From Photobacterium sp. TY1-4 (GTDB taxonomy: Bacteria > Pseudomonadota > Gammaproteobacteria > Enterobacterales > Vibrionaceae): a stretch of DNA of 64,000 nucleotides. Each line of letters opens with the position of its first letter. Within the stretch, counting starts at the first letter, position 1. The stretch lies in assembly GCF_025398175.1 (NCBI RefSeq), contig NZ_CP099734.1, forward strand, positions 434,001 to 498,000. Reading direction: 5' to 3'. A program made the position numbers and the translations under genes. Under the pieces are notes generated by a model. It ran no database searches, was not told where the DNA came from, and saw only the letters and a list, made by a program, of their open reading frames with translations. Below, in pieces: positions 17,161 to 25,422 of the stretch.

Positions 17161-19620
17161 ATGAAGATAACCCAGCACGTGGGTGCTGCGGCGCCGCAGA
17201 AGCCGGGAGCCAAAAAGCCGGGAGCCAAAAAGCCGGGACCAAAACCGGGTGCGAAAAAGCCTGCGGCCACACGGAAAAAAGCACCGGTGAAAAAGGCGGC
17301 CAATACCAGCCGCACCCGCAAACCCCGGAAAAAAGCCGGGAAGCCGTCGCCGCGGCTTCCGGGATGGCTGCGTTGGCTCCTGGGCTTTGGCCTGAAAGTG
17401 GCGGTCGTGGTGCTGGCGGTGCTGCTGGTAGCTGGAATTTATCTCGATAAAGTGGTGCGCGATAAGTTCGACGGCCAGCTGTGGAACTTGCCGGCCGTGG
17501 TGTACGGCCGGGTGCTGACCCTGCAGCCGGATCAGCCTGTCACCATTGATGAGGTCAAGCGGGAGCTGGATCTGCTGCAATACCACAAGGTGCGTAATCC
17601 GCAGCGGATCGGGGAGTATTCTGCCTCTTCAAGCCGGATTGAGCTGATCCGCCGGCCGTTCGAGTTCGAAGACGGCCATGAGGGAGAGCGCCACATCATG
17701 CTGACGTTCTCAGACAATACTCTGCAGCGTATCGAGGACATGAGTCGTGAGCGTCCGCTGGGCTATATCCGGATTGAGCCGAAAATGCTGGGGATGCTGG
17801 GAACGAAAGAAGGTGAGCAGCGGATCTTCCTGCCGCGGGAGCGGTTTCCGGAAGTGTTGGTGGATGCCCTGCTGGTGACAGAAGATCGCGATTTTTATCA
17901 TCATGAGGGCGTCTCGCCACTGGCGATTGTCCGGGCGCTGGTGGTGAACCTGCAAGCCGGTCGGACAGTGCAGGGGGGCAGTACTTTAACCCAGCAATTG
18001 GCGAAGAATATTTTCCTGACCCGGGAGCGGACCCTGCTGCGTAAGATCAGCGAGGCGTATATCGCCCTGATCATCGATTATCGCTATAGCAAAGACCGTA
18101 TTCTGGAAGCATATCTCAACGAGATCTACCTGGGGCAAGAAGGCGGCAAGGAAGTCCATGGTTTCGGGCTGGGTGCCCGGTTGTATTTCGGCCGACCGTT
18201 GCAGGAGCTGCGGATCGACCAGCAAGCCTTGCTGGTGGCGTTGGCCAAAGGGCCGTCGTATTACAATCCCTGGCGCAATCCGGAGCGGGCGAAACAACGG
18301 CGGGATCTGGTCCTGCGCCTGATGATGGACAACGGTATTCTCAGCGGCGCGCAGTATGAGCAGGCCGCATCCCGGCCGCTGGATATTCAGAGCAAGCCGC
18401 AAATTGCCAGCCGCCAGCCGGCTTACTTCCAGCAGTTGCAGCGGGAGTTGAAGCAGAAAGTCGGGGAGCGCTTTACCCCGGGTATCGGGCTGCGGGTGTT
18501 CAGTACCTTAGATCCGTTGTCGCAGCAGGAGGCCGAGCTGGCAGTGATGGCCCAGGTGCCGCTGCTGGAGAAAAAAGCCGGGGTTTCGGTCGAGACCGCA
18601 CTGGTGGCCGTGGATCGCCGCAGTGGTGAAATCCGGGCCATGGTCGGCGGCAGTCGGCCGGGGTATGCCGGCTTTAACCGAGCGCTGGACGGCCGCCGCC
18701 AGATCGGCTCGCTGGTGAAACCGGCGGTGTACCTGGCTGCGTTGCGCCAGCCGGAGAAGTTTTCTCTGGCAACCACCATCGACGACAAACCGATTGCGCT
18801 CAAAGGCAACCGGGGCAGTGCCTGGAAGCCGCGAAATTATGACCGTCGGTTCCGGGGGGAAGTCCCGTTGTACTACGCCCTGGCGAAATCCCTCAATGTG
18901 CCGACCGTCAATCTGGGCCTGAGCGTGGGCCTGGGTCCGGTGATCGATACCATGGTGCAGTTGGGCGTCTCGCGGGATGAAGTTCCGAAGCTGCCGTCGA
19001 TTTTGCTGGGTGCCTTTACCCTGACGCCGTTTGAGGTGACGCAGATGTATCAGACGGTGACCAGCGGCGGCCGTAAGGCCGAGCTGACGGCGTTACGCTC
19101 GGTGGTTGATCAGCAGGGCCAGCGCTTGTACCAGAGCTATCCGAAAGCGGCACAGGTGGTGCCGGAGCAGGCGGCCTGGCTGACGACCTACGGGATGAAA
19201 AATGTGGTCAGCCAGGGCACCGCACGCTTTTTGCAGCCAACCTTTGGCTGGGCGGCGCTGGCCGGGAAAACCGGGACTACGGACAACAACCGCGATAGTT
19301 GGTATGTCGGTGCAGACGGGCGCGAAGTGGTGACGGTTTGGGTTGGCCGGGATGATAACCAATCGGTGAACCTGACGGGATCGGCCGGGGCACTCCGGTT
19401 GTACAACGACTATCTCAAGCGTCGCCAGCCGGAGCCGCTGCGTCTTGCCTGGCCGCAAAAGCTGACGACGATGAAGTACAACCGCTTGCCAAACGGAACC
19501 CTGAGCTTAGATTGTGCGGGCCAGCAGTCGCTGCCGGTCTGGGATAAAGACGGCTTGCTCAAAGCCCACTGCAGCCAGAAGCAACCGGCCGGGTGGATCC
19601 GGAATATGTTTGGCCAGTAA
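17161..19620 (+). CDS. mrcB: Bifunctional peptidoglycan synthase PBP1b
   Basis: A class A penicillin-binding protein that polymerises glycan strands and cross-links peptides outside the inner membrane. Order: a basic cytoplasmic tail of KPGAKK-type repeats, one transmembrane helix (about residues 70-95), the UB2H region, glycosyltransferase domain with EDRDFYHHEG and QGGSTLTQQLAKN, then transpeptidase with SLVK (SxxK), SLN (SxN) and KTGTT. The frame is open from 17101; GTG 17155 and ATG 17161 are the plausible starts, and 17161 (about 819 residues) is used. The tail is encoded by a 15-bp tandem repeat. A bidirectional terminator follows. Confidence 0.94.
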   Translation: MKITQHVGAAAPQKPGAKKPGAKKPGPKPGAKKPAATRKKAPVKKAANTSRTRKPRKKAGKPSPRLPGWLRWLLGFGLKVAVVVLAVLLVAGIYLDKVVRDKFDGQLWNLPAVVYGRVLTLQPDQPVTIDEVKRELDLLQYHKVRNPQRIGEYSASSSRIELIRRPFEFEDGHEGERHIMLTFSDNTLQRIEDMSRERPLGYIRIEPKMLGMLGTKEGEQRIFLPRERFPEVLVDALLVTEDRDFYHHEGVSPLAIVRALVVNLQAGRTVQGGSTLTQQLAKNIFLTRERTLLRKISEAYIALIIDYRYSKDRILEAYLNEIYLGQEGGKEVHGFGLGARLYFGRPLQELRIDQQALLVALAKGPSYYNPWRNPERAKQRRDLVLRLMMDNGILSGAQYEQAASRPLDIQSKPQIASRQPAYFQQLQRELKQKVGERFTPGIGLRVFSTLDPLSQQEAELAVMAQVPLLEKKAGVSVETALVAVDRRSGEIRAMVGGSRPGYAGFNRALDGRRQIGSLVKPAVYLAALRQPEKFSLATTIDDKPIALKGNRGSAWKPRNYDRRFRGEVPLYYALAKSLNVPTVNLGLSVGLGPVIDTMVQLGVSRDEVPKLPSILLGAFTLTPFEVTQMYQTVTSGGRKAELTALRSVVDQQGQRLYQSYPKAAQVVPEQAAWLTTYGMKNVVSQGTARFLQPTFGWAALAGKTGTTDNNRDSWYVGADGREVVTVWVGRDDNQSVNLTGSAGALRLYNDYLKRRQPEPLRLAWPQKLTTMKYNRLPNGTLSLDCAGQQSLPVWDKDGLLKAHCSQKQPAGWIRNMFGQ
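17202..17260 (+). repeat. 15-bp tandem repeat encoding the KPGAK tail of PBP1b
   Basis: Two perfect and two degenerate units of a 15-mer (CCGGGAGCCAAAAAG) encode KPGAK repeats in the cytoplasmic tail. Copy number could vary between strains by slippage without breaking the frame. Confidence 0.7.
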
Positions 19621-19627
19621 ACCAGTA

Positions 19628-19659
19628 AACAAAACGCCGCAGACATGCGGCGTTTTGTT
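19628..19659. terminator. Bidirectional terminator between mrcB and the HD-GYP gene
   Basis: A 13-bp perfect stem AACAAAACGCCGC / GCGGCGTTTTGTT with a 6-nt loop, between convergent genes. Confidence 0.88.
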
Positions 19660-19667
19660 ATACCCAA

Positions 19668-20924
19668 TTAGTCATCCGGCTCAAAGTAGTAAGAAATCCG
19701 GATCCGAGGATTGAGATAGGTATAGACTTTTTCCGGCAGCTTGCTGGGCGCAATCGCACGCTCGATCCGCAGATCACTGTCTTCCAGTTCCAGGATCGGG
19801 GCCTCGTTGGAGGGGACGGTCGGATCATAGAGCAGGACATTCGGAAACAGCAGGCTCTCGGAGTTCACCGAGATCACCAGCCCGAGTTGCTGGTTGGACA
19901 GCTGCACCACACTACCGGGCGGGTAAACGCCCAGCAGACGAATGAGCAGCGCCAGGAAATCGTTGTTGTATTGTTCTTTTTTGTTCTTGAACAGGTAGGA
20001 GAGGGCACTGTACGGGATCCGGGACTTTGACGGGTCCTGCGGATGGCACAGGTTATCGTAAGCATTGACGACCGCAACCAGCTGGGCTTTGAGATCGATC
20101 TTGTCACCCGGCAACTGATAGGGGTAACCGTTGCCATCAAGCAGCTCATGGTGCTGGCTTAAAATCGGCTTGGCAGATTCCGGAAAATCTTCGGCCAGGT
20201 TGGCCAAATCCAGGCTGTATCTGGTATGCAGCTTGAGATAATTGTCTTCCGGCTCGGTGAGCGGCGTGGTCTTGCGGGTAATCGCCGTCGGAACCTTGAG
20301 CTTCCCCATATCGTGGAACAGCGCACCCAGCGCGATTGCTTTGATATCTTCCGCCGGCATCCCGCTGGATTTTGCCAGCATCATCGACATGATGGCCACG
20401 TTCAGGGAATGGAAGTAGATGTCTTCCGACTCCTGACTGTCATTCATCAGGTGCAGGGCGAGATTGTCGCTCTCCATCAGCGCATCGACCATTTCCTCAA
20501 CCAGCAGCTCGGCTTCCTGGATGGCCGTGACCGGGCGGCTTTTGATCTTTCCGACAATGGCGCGCAATTGGGACATGGAGCGGTTGAAGCTTTTTTCGCA
20601 CCGCTGCAGCTTACGTTTATAGTTTTTTAAACGGGTGATCCGGGACTGTTTTTCCTGCCACAGCTTTTCAGCCTGCCTGTCGAGGAACTGACTTTCGTCT
20701 TCCGTGAGTGCCTCGACCGGCGTCTCCGGATCCAGCGGCTTGGTGTCGCTTTTTTCCGGGATCAGATAAACAAACTTCACCCCGAGATTCTTAATCAGGC
20801 GAATTTGTTGATGATCTTTAATTTTGAAATGATTCAGTAGAAAAGGATGATCAGTCCACTGCAAGGGGAGCTTGATATACAGCCCTTCGGTTAAACGCTC
20901 TACCGAGAGTTTGATGCTTGCCAT
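19668..20924 (-). CDS. HD-GYP domain cyclic-di-GMP phosphodiesterase with N-terminal DUF3391
   Basis: A 418-residue protein. The N-terminal ~130 residues (IKLSVERLTEGLYIKLPLQW...) look like DUF3391, common on HD-GYP proteins. A short coiled linker and the HD-GYP domain follow, with HDMGKL and HHELLDGNGYPYQLPG intact. Known role of intact HD-GYP domains: hydrolysis of c-di-GMP to pGpG/GMP, lowering biofilm and raising motility. No membrane segment or signal peptide is seen, so it is probably cytoplasmic. It converges with mrcB; its upstream region leads into the first tRNA array. The specific name is not recognised. Confidence 0.88.
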   Translation of the reverse strand: MASIKLSVERLTEGLYIKLPLQWTDHPFLLNHFKIKDHQQIRLIKNLGVKFVYLIPEKSDTKPLDPETPVEALTEDESQFLDRQAEKLWQEKQSRITRLKNYKRKLQRCEKSFNRSMSQLRAIVGKIKSRPVTAIQEAELLVEEMVDALMESDNLALHLMNDSQESEDIYFHSLNVAIMSMMLAKSSGMPAEDIKAIALGALFHDMGKLKVPTAITRKTTPLTEPEDNYLKLHTRYSLDLANLAEDFPESAKPILSQHHELLDGNGYPYQLPGDKIDLKAQLVAVVNAYDNLCHPQDPSKSRIPYSALSYLFKNKKEQYNNDFLALLIRLLGVYPPGSVVQLSNQQLGLVISVNSESLLFPNVLLYDPTVPSNEAPILELEDSDLRIERAIAPSKLPEKVYTYLNPRIRISYYFEPDD

Positions 20925-21200
20925 TGTTATTCAGCGCAGCCTGTCTTTTTATACTTGTACACGAATTTGCCCCGCTCGACACATTGTCCTCTTCCCTGAT
21001 ACGGCCAGATGTGGATCTGGTTGTGGCGTCAGCAATCCGGATGGCAATATTTTATTGTAAACTATATCAATCAGCCTCCCAATATGCCACGCAGTGGGTA
21101 CTCGCCCGATTTTTCCCGGAAAGTTGATGAAGGTCAGGCAAGATTTTCGAGGATGGGGCGTCCAGCCCCCGCGTTTGGTAAGGCAATTGAGGGGCTGAAT
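20925..21200. other. Intergenic region upstream of the HD-GYP gene
   Basis: Holds the presumed promoter of the HD-GYP gene (minus strand), but no clear -35/-10 pair stands out. Short open frames on both strands show no family resemblance. No further feature is supported before the relic terminator at 21201. Confidence 0.4.
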
Positions 21201-21316
21201 AAGCCTCCGAACACGCGACAAGGCTTCTATAGTGGTTCACCCTGCTGGACTTGGACTTGGACTTGGACTTGGACTTGGACTTGGACTTGGACGGGGCGGC
21301 CTCCCGCCAGCGACAT
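21201..21316 (-). pseudogene. Decayed tRNA-Asn 3' part plus relic terminator
   Basis: 21201-21226 is a degenerate copy of the array terminator (AAGCCT...AGGCTT). From 21233 the sequence runs parallel to the 3' end of the intact tRNA-Asn genes (CCTGCTGGACTT, read on the plus strand), is interrupted by a GGACTT hexamer expansion and a GC-rich stretch, and resumes with CCAGCGACAT at 21307-21316. The anticodon and 5' halves are gone. It sits about 75 bp beyond the 3' end of the living array, so the array once extended further. Confidence 0.6.
21247..21292. repeat. GGACTT hexanucleotide tandem repeat (7.7 copies)
   Basis: Seven perfect GGACTT units plus GGAC. The unit is the tRNA-Asn sequence TGGACTTGA expanded, so it arose by slippage inside the tRNA-Asn relic. 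Open frames through it (Asp-Leu, Thr-Trp or Lys-Ser repeats) are not considered coding. Confidence 0.9.
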
Positions 21317-21356
21317 TTGATATCGGTGAAAAAGACGCGCAGCGTGAACAGCCGGT

Positions 21357-21387
21357 ATAAAAAAGCCTCGTCTTTCGACAAGGCTTT
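21357..21387 (-). terminator. Terminator of tRNA array 1
   Basis: Read on the minus strand: AAAGCCTTGTC-GAAA-GACGAGGCTTT followed by a T-run. It has an 11-bp stem with one G-U and a GNRA tetraloop, immediately after the last tRNA-Asn. The same terminator closes array 2. Confidence 0.92.
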
Positions 21388-21391
21388 AAAG

Positions 21392-21467
21392 TGGCTCCCC
21401 CTGCTGGACTTGAACCAGCGACATACGGATTAACAGTCCGCCGTTCTACCGACTGAACTAAGGGGGA
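21392..21467 (-). tRNA. tRNA-Asn (GTT)
   Basis: 76 nt with encoded CCA. The acceptor TCCCCCT pairs with AGGGGGA; anticodon GTT is in the loop CTGTTAA. Last gene of array 1 in transcription order. Confidence 0.97.
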
Positions 21468-21514
21468 ATTGTTTGTTACTGTGTTGCTATCGTGCTAAGC
21501 ACCACATTGTAAAA

Positions 21515-21590
21515 TGGTGCCTCGAGGCGGAATCGAACCACCGACACGAGGATTTTCAATCCTCTGCTCTACCGACTGAGCTATCGAGGC
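21515..21590 (-). tRNA. tRNA-Phe (GAA)
   Basis: 76 nt with encoded CCA. Acceptor GCCTCGA/TCGAGGC, anticodon loop TTGAAAA (GAA), T-arm GGTTCGATTCC. Array 1. Confidence 0.97.
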
Positions 21591-21593
21591 AAA

Positions 21594-21669
<76 letters not shown>

Positions 21670-21678
21670 ACACAAATT

Positions 21679-21754
21679 TGGCTCCCCCTGCTGGACTTGA
21701 ACCAGCGACATACGGATTAACAGTCCGCCGTTCTACCGACTGAACTAAGGGGGA
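21679..21754 (-). tRNA. tRNA-Asn (GTT)
   Basis: Identical in sequence to the first tRNA-Asn, exactly 287 bp away. Array 1. Confidence 0.97.
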
Positions 21755-21801
21755 ATTGTTTGCTACTGTGTTGCTATCGTGATGAGCACCACATTTTAAA
21801 A

Positions 21802-21882
21802 TGGTGCCTCGAGGGCGGAATCGACCGCGCCCGGCCAGGGACCGACACATGATTGCGAAGCAATCACAAACGGTTTGGCTAT
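21802..21882 (-). pseudogene. Scrambled tRNA-Phe pseudogene
   Basis: The 3' end (TCGATTCC, acceptor strand, CCA) matches tRNA-Phe with small insertions. The T-arm is broken by a GC-rich patch, and the anticodon arm is replaced by a perfect 6-bp hairpin GATTGC-GAA-GCAATC (plus strand), which contains the ultrastable mini-hairpin GCGAAGC. The D-arm and 5' acceptor are absent. It accounts for the 105-bp excess of this array over the regular 287-bp period. Confidence 0.75.
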
Positions 21883-21906
21883 CGTGCTAAGCACCACATT
21901 GTAAAA

Positions 21907-21982
21907 TGGTGCCTCGAGGCGGAATCGAACCACCGACACGAGGATTTTCAATCCTCTGCTCTACCGACTGAGCTATCGAGGC
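21907..21982 (-). tRNA. tRNA-Phe (GAA)
   Basis: Intact 76-nt copy identical to the other tRNA-Phe genes, directly beside the scrambled copy. Confidence 0.97.
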
Positions 21983-21985
21983 AAA

Positions 21986-22061
<76 letters not shown>

Positions 22062-22070
22062 ACACAAATT

Positions 22071-22146
22071 TGGCTCCCCCTGCTGGACTTGAACCAGCGA
22101 CATACGGATTAACAGTCCGCCGTTCTACCGACTGAACTAAGGGGGA
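22071..22146 (-). tRNA. tRNA-Asn (GTT)
   Basis: Intact 76-nt copy with encoded CCA. Array 1. Confidence 0.97.
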
Positions 22147-22193
22147 ATTGTTTGTTACTGTGTTGCTATCGTAATGAGCACCACATTTTAAAA

Positions 22194-22269
22194 TGGTGCC
22201 TCGAGGCGGAATCGAACCACCGACACGAGGATTTTCAATCCTCTGCTCTACCGACTGAGCTATCGAGGC
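22194..22269 (-). tRNA. tRNA-Phe (GAA)
   Basis: Intact 76-nt copy; first gene of array 1, just downstream of the promoter. Confidence 0.97.
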
Positions 22270-22279
22270 AACGGGGCGC

Positions 22280-22308
22280 ATTAAATCGGTTTTGGACCAT
22301 TGCGTCAA
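22280..22308 (-). promoter_or_regulatory. Promoter of tRNA array 1
   Basis: Minus strand TTGACG - 17 bp - TTTAAT, then the GC-rich discriminator GCGCCCCG, about 10 bp before the first tRNA. GC discriminators mark stringently controlled stable-RNA promoters. Confidence 0.85.
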
Positions 22309-22404
22309 TGCTTTTTTAGTGAAAACAGGCCAAAACAGCTTTTTTTAGGCTGATCGCTCGGTTTTTGAACTTTGCACGTTTGGCCTGCAGTTCATTGCGA
22401 TGAT

Positions 22405-23031
22405 TCAGGGGTGGTTGAGCGCTTGTTGTTCAAGGGCCAGGGCCCGGGCCAGTGCCGGTCGGCGATTGACGAACTGGCGGTATTTTTCCAATTTATCCGG
22501 GATTTTCTGGTCGAATTTCACCGCCCAGTTCAGCGTGTGCGTCAGTAAGATATCAGCGACCGTGGGGAAATTGCCGAGCAGGTATGTGTCCTGAGGACAG
22601 CGGGCATCTGTCACTTGGACTGCTTTTTTAAATTCCCAGGCTGCGACCGAGAGCATTTCCGGCAAGCGAATTTTTTCCGGTAGCGCGAAGCGGTGTTTTC
22701 CCAATGTCCACAGCGGTTGTTCCAATTCGGTGATCGTGAAGCTGATCCATTCATGGTGTGCCGCGGACTCCGGGGTGCCTGGTTTCGGGAGCCAGTGCTG
22801 ACCATATTTCTCTGCCAGATAGAAGCAGATGGCCGCTGATTCTGTTACGAACGTTTTATCATCTTTCAGGCAGGGAACTTTGCCACTGGGGTTGATGGCG
22901 AGGAATCCGGGGGAGCGGTGCTCGCCGCTATTGAAGTCGACCAGCTGGTATTCCCATTCCAGCCCCAGTTCCTCCAGGAGCCATGACACCCGCAGGGAGC
23001 GGGTTCGGGGGTATCCGTACAGCGTTATCAT
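22405..23031 (-). CDS. Glutathione S-transferase family protein
   Basis: A 208-residue protein with an N-terminal thioredoxin-like domain (MITLYGYPRTRSLRVSWLLE, conserved cis-Pro in GKVPCL, and ESAAICFYLAEKYG contacting glutathione) and an all-helical C-terminal domain ending ...RRPALARALALEQ. Enzymes of this shape conjugate or reduce substrates with glutathione in the cytoplasm; the substrate is unknown. The gene stands alone on the minus strand between array 1 and the peptidase/receptor operon. Family call is firm; subclass is not assigned. Confidence 0.88.
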   Translation of the reverse strand: MITLYGYPRTRSLRVSWLLEELGLEWEYQLVDFNSGEHRSPGFLAINPSGKVPCLKDDKTFVTESAAICFYLAEKYGQHWLPKPGTPESAAHHEWISFTITELEQPLWTLGKHRFALPEKIRLPEMLSVAAWEFKKAVQVTDARCPQDTYLLGNFPTVADILLTHTLNWAVKFDQKIPDKLEKYRQFVNRRPALARALALEQQALNHP

Positions 23032-23367
23032 ACCGTCATCCTTGAATGTTGACTGTGTGATTAACCTTAGTCAATAACCTCCGAAGGAGCTAAGTCCGGC
23101 GTGTTCTCCTGTTTTAGGCTGGCGATTAAAATGCTTTTCGTTGCACATGCTGAGCGTGATTTCAGCTGTTTCCATGTTGTTCAAGGTTGATGGTTGAGAG
23201 AAGTTCCATGAAATACTGTGATCTGGATCTTGTTTAGAGTTATTATTTTAATGCGAATGAAACTGAGAATTGATCTCATTACATTGCGGGTGCATGATGT
23301 GCCGCAAAATTGCAGGGAAGGAAGTGCTTTGCCCTGTCTTGAGATTCTTTGACGTTGTGGGTGCATC
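23032..23367. other. Intergenic region between GST and the S9 peptidase gene
   Basis: A 336-bp divergent promoter region, AT-rich toward 23225-23285. It contains a Fur-like palindrome at 23264-23278. No RNA gene, repeat or coding frame is supported. Confidence 0.5.
23264..23278. promoter_or_regulatory. Weak Fur-like box upstream of the peptidase/receptor operon
   Basis: TGAGAATTGATCTCA matches 10 of 14 defined positions of the 7-1-7 Fur consensus TGATAATNATTATCA and is itself nearly palindromic. It lies about 90 bp upstream of the first gene of an operon containing a TonB-dependent receptor. Suggestive only. Confidence 0.35.
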
Positions 23368-25422
23368 ATGAGACGCAGTTGGGTTGGCATTATTTGTTGT
23401 GTATTGAGCGCTCTGGTTGCTCCGGCTGCTTTGGCGGGCAACGCGACAAATCCAAACCCGGCCGACCCGTCTTATCAGTGGCTGCGGGATGACACCCGCC
23501 AGTCAGCGGTCGTGTTGAATTTCCTGCAGCAGGAAAATCAGCGCACGGAGTCACAGTTAGCGGCTCAACAACCGCTGGAGCAAACCTTGCTGTCTGAGTG
23601 GCAGTCGCGCAGCCGACAATCAACTGCGCAGCCGTGGCGGCTGCAGGGTGAGTTTAATTATCGCGTCGATGCATCGGGCCAGCAGCTGATCCGGCAAAAT
23701 GCCCAAACCCAGGCTGAAGCTGTGGTGCTGGATCTGAGCACGCGTCGCGAGGGCGCGGCTTACTATTCGTTGGGCAACTGGCAGATCAGTCCGGACCATC
23801 GCTGGGTTGCACTGGCCGAAGATCGCCGGGGCGATCGCAACTATCAAATTTCTGTGATAGCGCTGGACTCGGGCAAAGCGCAGCCGGCGGTACTGCCGGG
23901 CGTTGCCACGGATCTGGTGTGGAGCAACGACAGCCAGAGTCTGTATGTGGTCGGCAATGAGGCGAATACCTATCGTCCTCACCGGGTACTGCGATGGATG
24001 TGGTCAACTGACAGCACGCAAGAGCTGTTCCGGGAAGCCGATCTGGCTTGGATGGTGTCGATTTATCCGTCGACGTCAGGCCAGTATGTGCTGATCCAGA
24101 GTAACAATCACAACAGCAGTGAACAACATCTGGTGGACCGCAATACCGGTCGCGGGCCGGGCATGATCCGGGCGCGGGAACCCGGGGTGGAGTATTACGC
24201 CGATGTCCGTCATGACACTCTGTATCTGTCGAGCAACCTCGACGGCGACTTTGCGCTCTATCAGGCCGTGCTTACCGAACCGAACCAGCCCTGGCAGGCC
24301 ATCTGGCAGACACCGCCGACGCAGCATTTGAAAAACTGGCTGCTGTATCCGCAGCACATTGTATTGGAAGTGACCCGACAGCAGCACAGCGATCTGGTCG
24401 TGCTGAACTATCAGGGGAAGACGCTGTACCAGCAAACCATCACGCCGTCCGGTGGGGTTGCCTGGTTGTCCGGTAACAGTAGTCGCTATGGCCAGTCGGT
24501 CCGGATCCGCCGGATGTCGATGGCGCAGCCGCCGCAGTGGCTGGCGCTGGATCTCGAAACGTTCGAGATGAGCGTACTGGGCGAAGACCGCTATCAGAAT
24601 ATTGAGCCGCAGCTGTATCGCAGCGAGCAGATCCAGGTCCTGCATGATGGTGTCTCGGTGCCGGTGTCCCTGGTATACCGGCCGGATCAACTGACGGCAC
24701 ATTCCCCGGTGGTGCTGTATGGCTACGGCGCTTACGGCACACCGATGCGACCTTACTTCATGTCTCAGGTACTGAGCCTGCTTGATCGCGGCATGATATA
24801 CGCTATTGCCCACGTGCGCGGTGGCGGCTATCTCGGTCCGGCCTGGTACGAGCAGGGCAAAGGGATGAACAAACCTAACGCCTTCGCGGACTACCTCGCC
24901 GTGGCGCAAACCCTGAAGCAATACCGGGGCGGAAAAAATCGTCCGTTGCTGGCTATCGGCGGCAGTGCCGGCGGCACGCTGGTGGCGACGGCGCTCAATC
25001 AACAGCCGGCGCTGTTTAGTGCCGCAGTACTGCAAGTCCCATTCGTTGATGTGGTCGCGACCATGTCTGATCCGACGCTGCCGCTGACCCGCCAGGAATA
25101 TGCCGAATGGGGCGATCCGAGCGATCCGGCGCAGCGTGCCGTGATGGCCGCTTATAGCCCGGTTGATAATATTGCCCGCCAAGCTTATCCGCCGATGCTG
25201 GTGACGGCCGGACTATACGACAGCCAGGTGCCTTACTGGGAGCCGGCAAAGTGGGTGGCCAAAGTGCGTGACCTGAGTGTCGACACCGGCCCCTATCTGT
25301 TGCAGACCGATATGCAGGGCGGCCATCGTCAGGATGCTCGCCAGGCCCAGCAGCAGCAGGCCCGGGAGTATGCTTTCTTACTCCGCCAGGCTGCTTCGCT
25401 GCGCCATACCGATACCCGATAA
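23368..25422 (+). CDS. Exported S9 family peptidase (oligopeptidase B-like)
   Basis: A 684-residue prolyl-oligopeptidase fold enzyme: a ~400-residue beta-propeller, then an alpha/beta hydrolase domain with the triad S533 (GGSAGG), D618 (GLYDSQ) and H653 (GGHRQ). GYGAYG forms the usual oxyanion region. Oligopeptidase B cuts short peptides after Lys/Arg and is normally cytoplasmic. This one has a clear signal peptide (RRSWVGIICCVLSALVAPAA, cleavage near ALAG), so it should act in the periplasm or outside. First gene of a five-gene operon; a Fur-like box lies upstream. Specificity is inferred. Confidence 0.88.
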   Translation: MRRSWVGIICCVLSALVAPAALAGNATNPNPADPSYQWLRDDTRQSAVVLNFLQQENQRTESQLAAQQPLEQTLLSEWQSRSRQSTAQPWRLQGEFNYRVDASGQQLIRQNAQTQAEAVVLDLSTRREGAAYYSLGNWQISPDHRWVALAEDRRGDRNYQISVIALDSGKAQPAVLPGVATDLVWSNDSQSLYVVGNEANTYRPHRVLRWMWSTDSTQELFREADLAWMVSIYPSTSGQYVLIQSNNHNSSEQHLVDRNTGRGPGMIRAREPGVEYYADVRHDTLYLSSNLDGDFALYQAVLTEPNQPWQAIWQTPPTQHLKNWLLYPQHIVLEVTRQQHSDLVVLNYQGKTLYQQTITPSGGVAWLSGNSSRYGQSVRIRRMSMAQPPQWLALDLETFEMSVLGEDRYQNIEPQLYRSEQIQVLHDGVSVPVSLVYRPDQLTAHSPVVLYGYGAYGTPMRPYFMSQVLSLLDRGMIYAIAHVRGGGYLGPAWYEQGKGMNKPNAFADYLAVAQTLKQYRGGKNRPLLAIGGSAGGTLVATALNQQPALFSAAVLQVPFVDVVATMSDPTLPLTRQEYAEWGDPSDPAQRAVMAAYSPVDNIARQAYPPMLVTAGLYDSQVPYWEPAKWVAKVRDLSVDTGPYLLQTDMQGGHRQDARQAQQQQAREYAFLLRQAASLRHTDTR

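Noticed and set aside
21009..21433. Open frames through the GGACTT repeat (Asp-Leu, Thr-Trp, Lys-Ser repeats)
   Set aside because: The repeat derives from a tRNA-Asn relic; all frames are trivial hexamer translations with no conserved context.
24076..25182. 368-codon open frame antisense to the S9 peptidase
   Set aside because: Low-complexity, His/Arg/Gln-rich product without domains, fully inside a well-supported gene.
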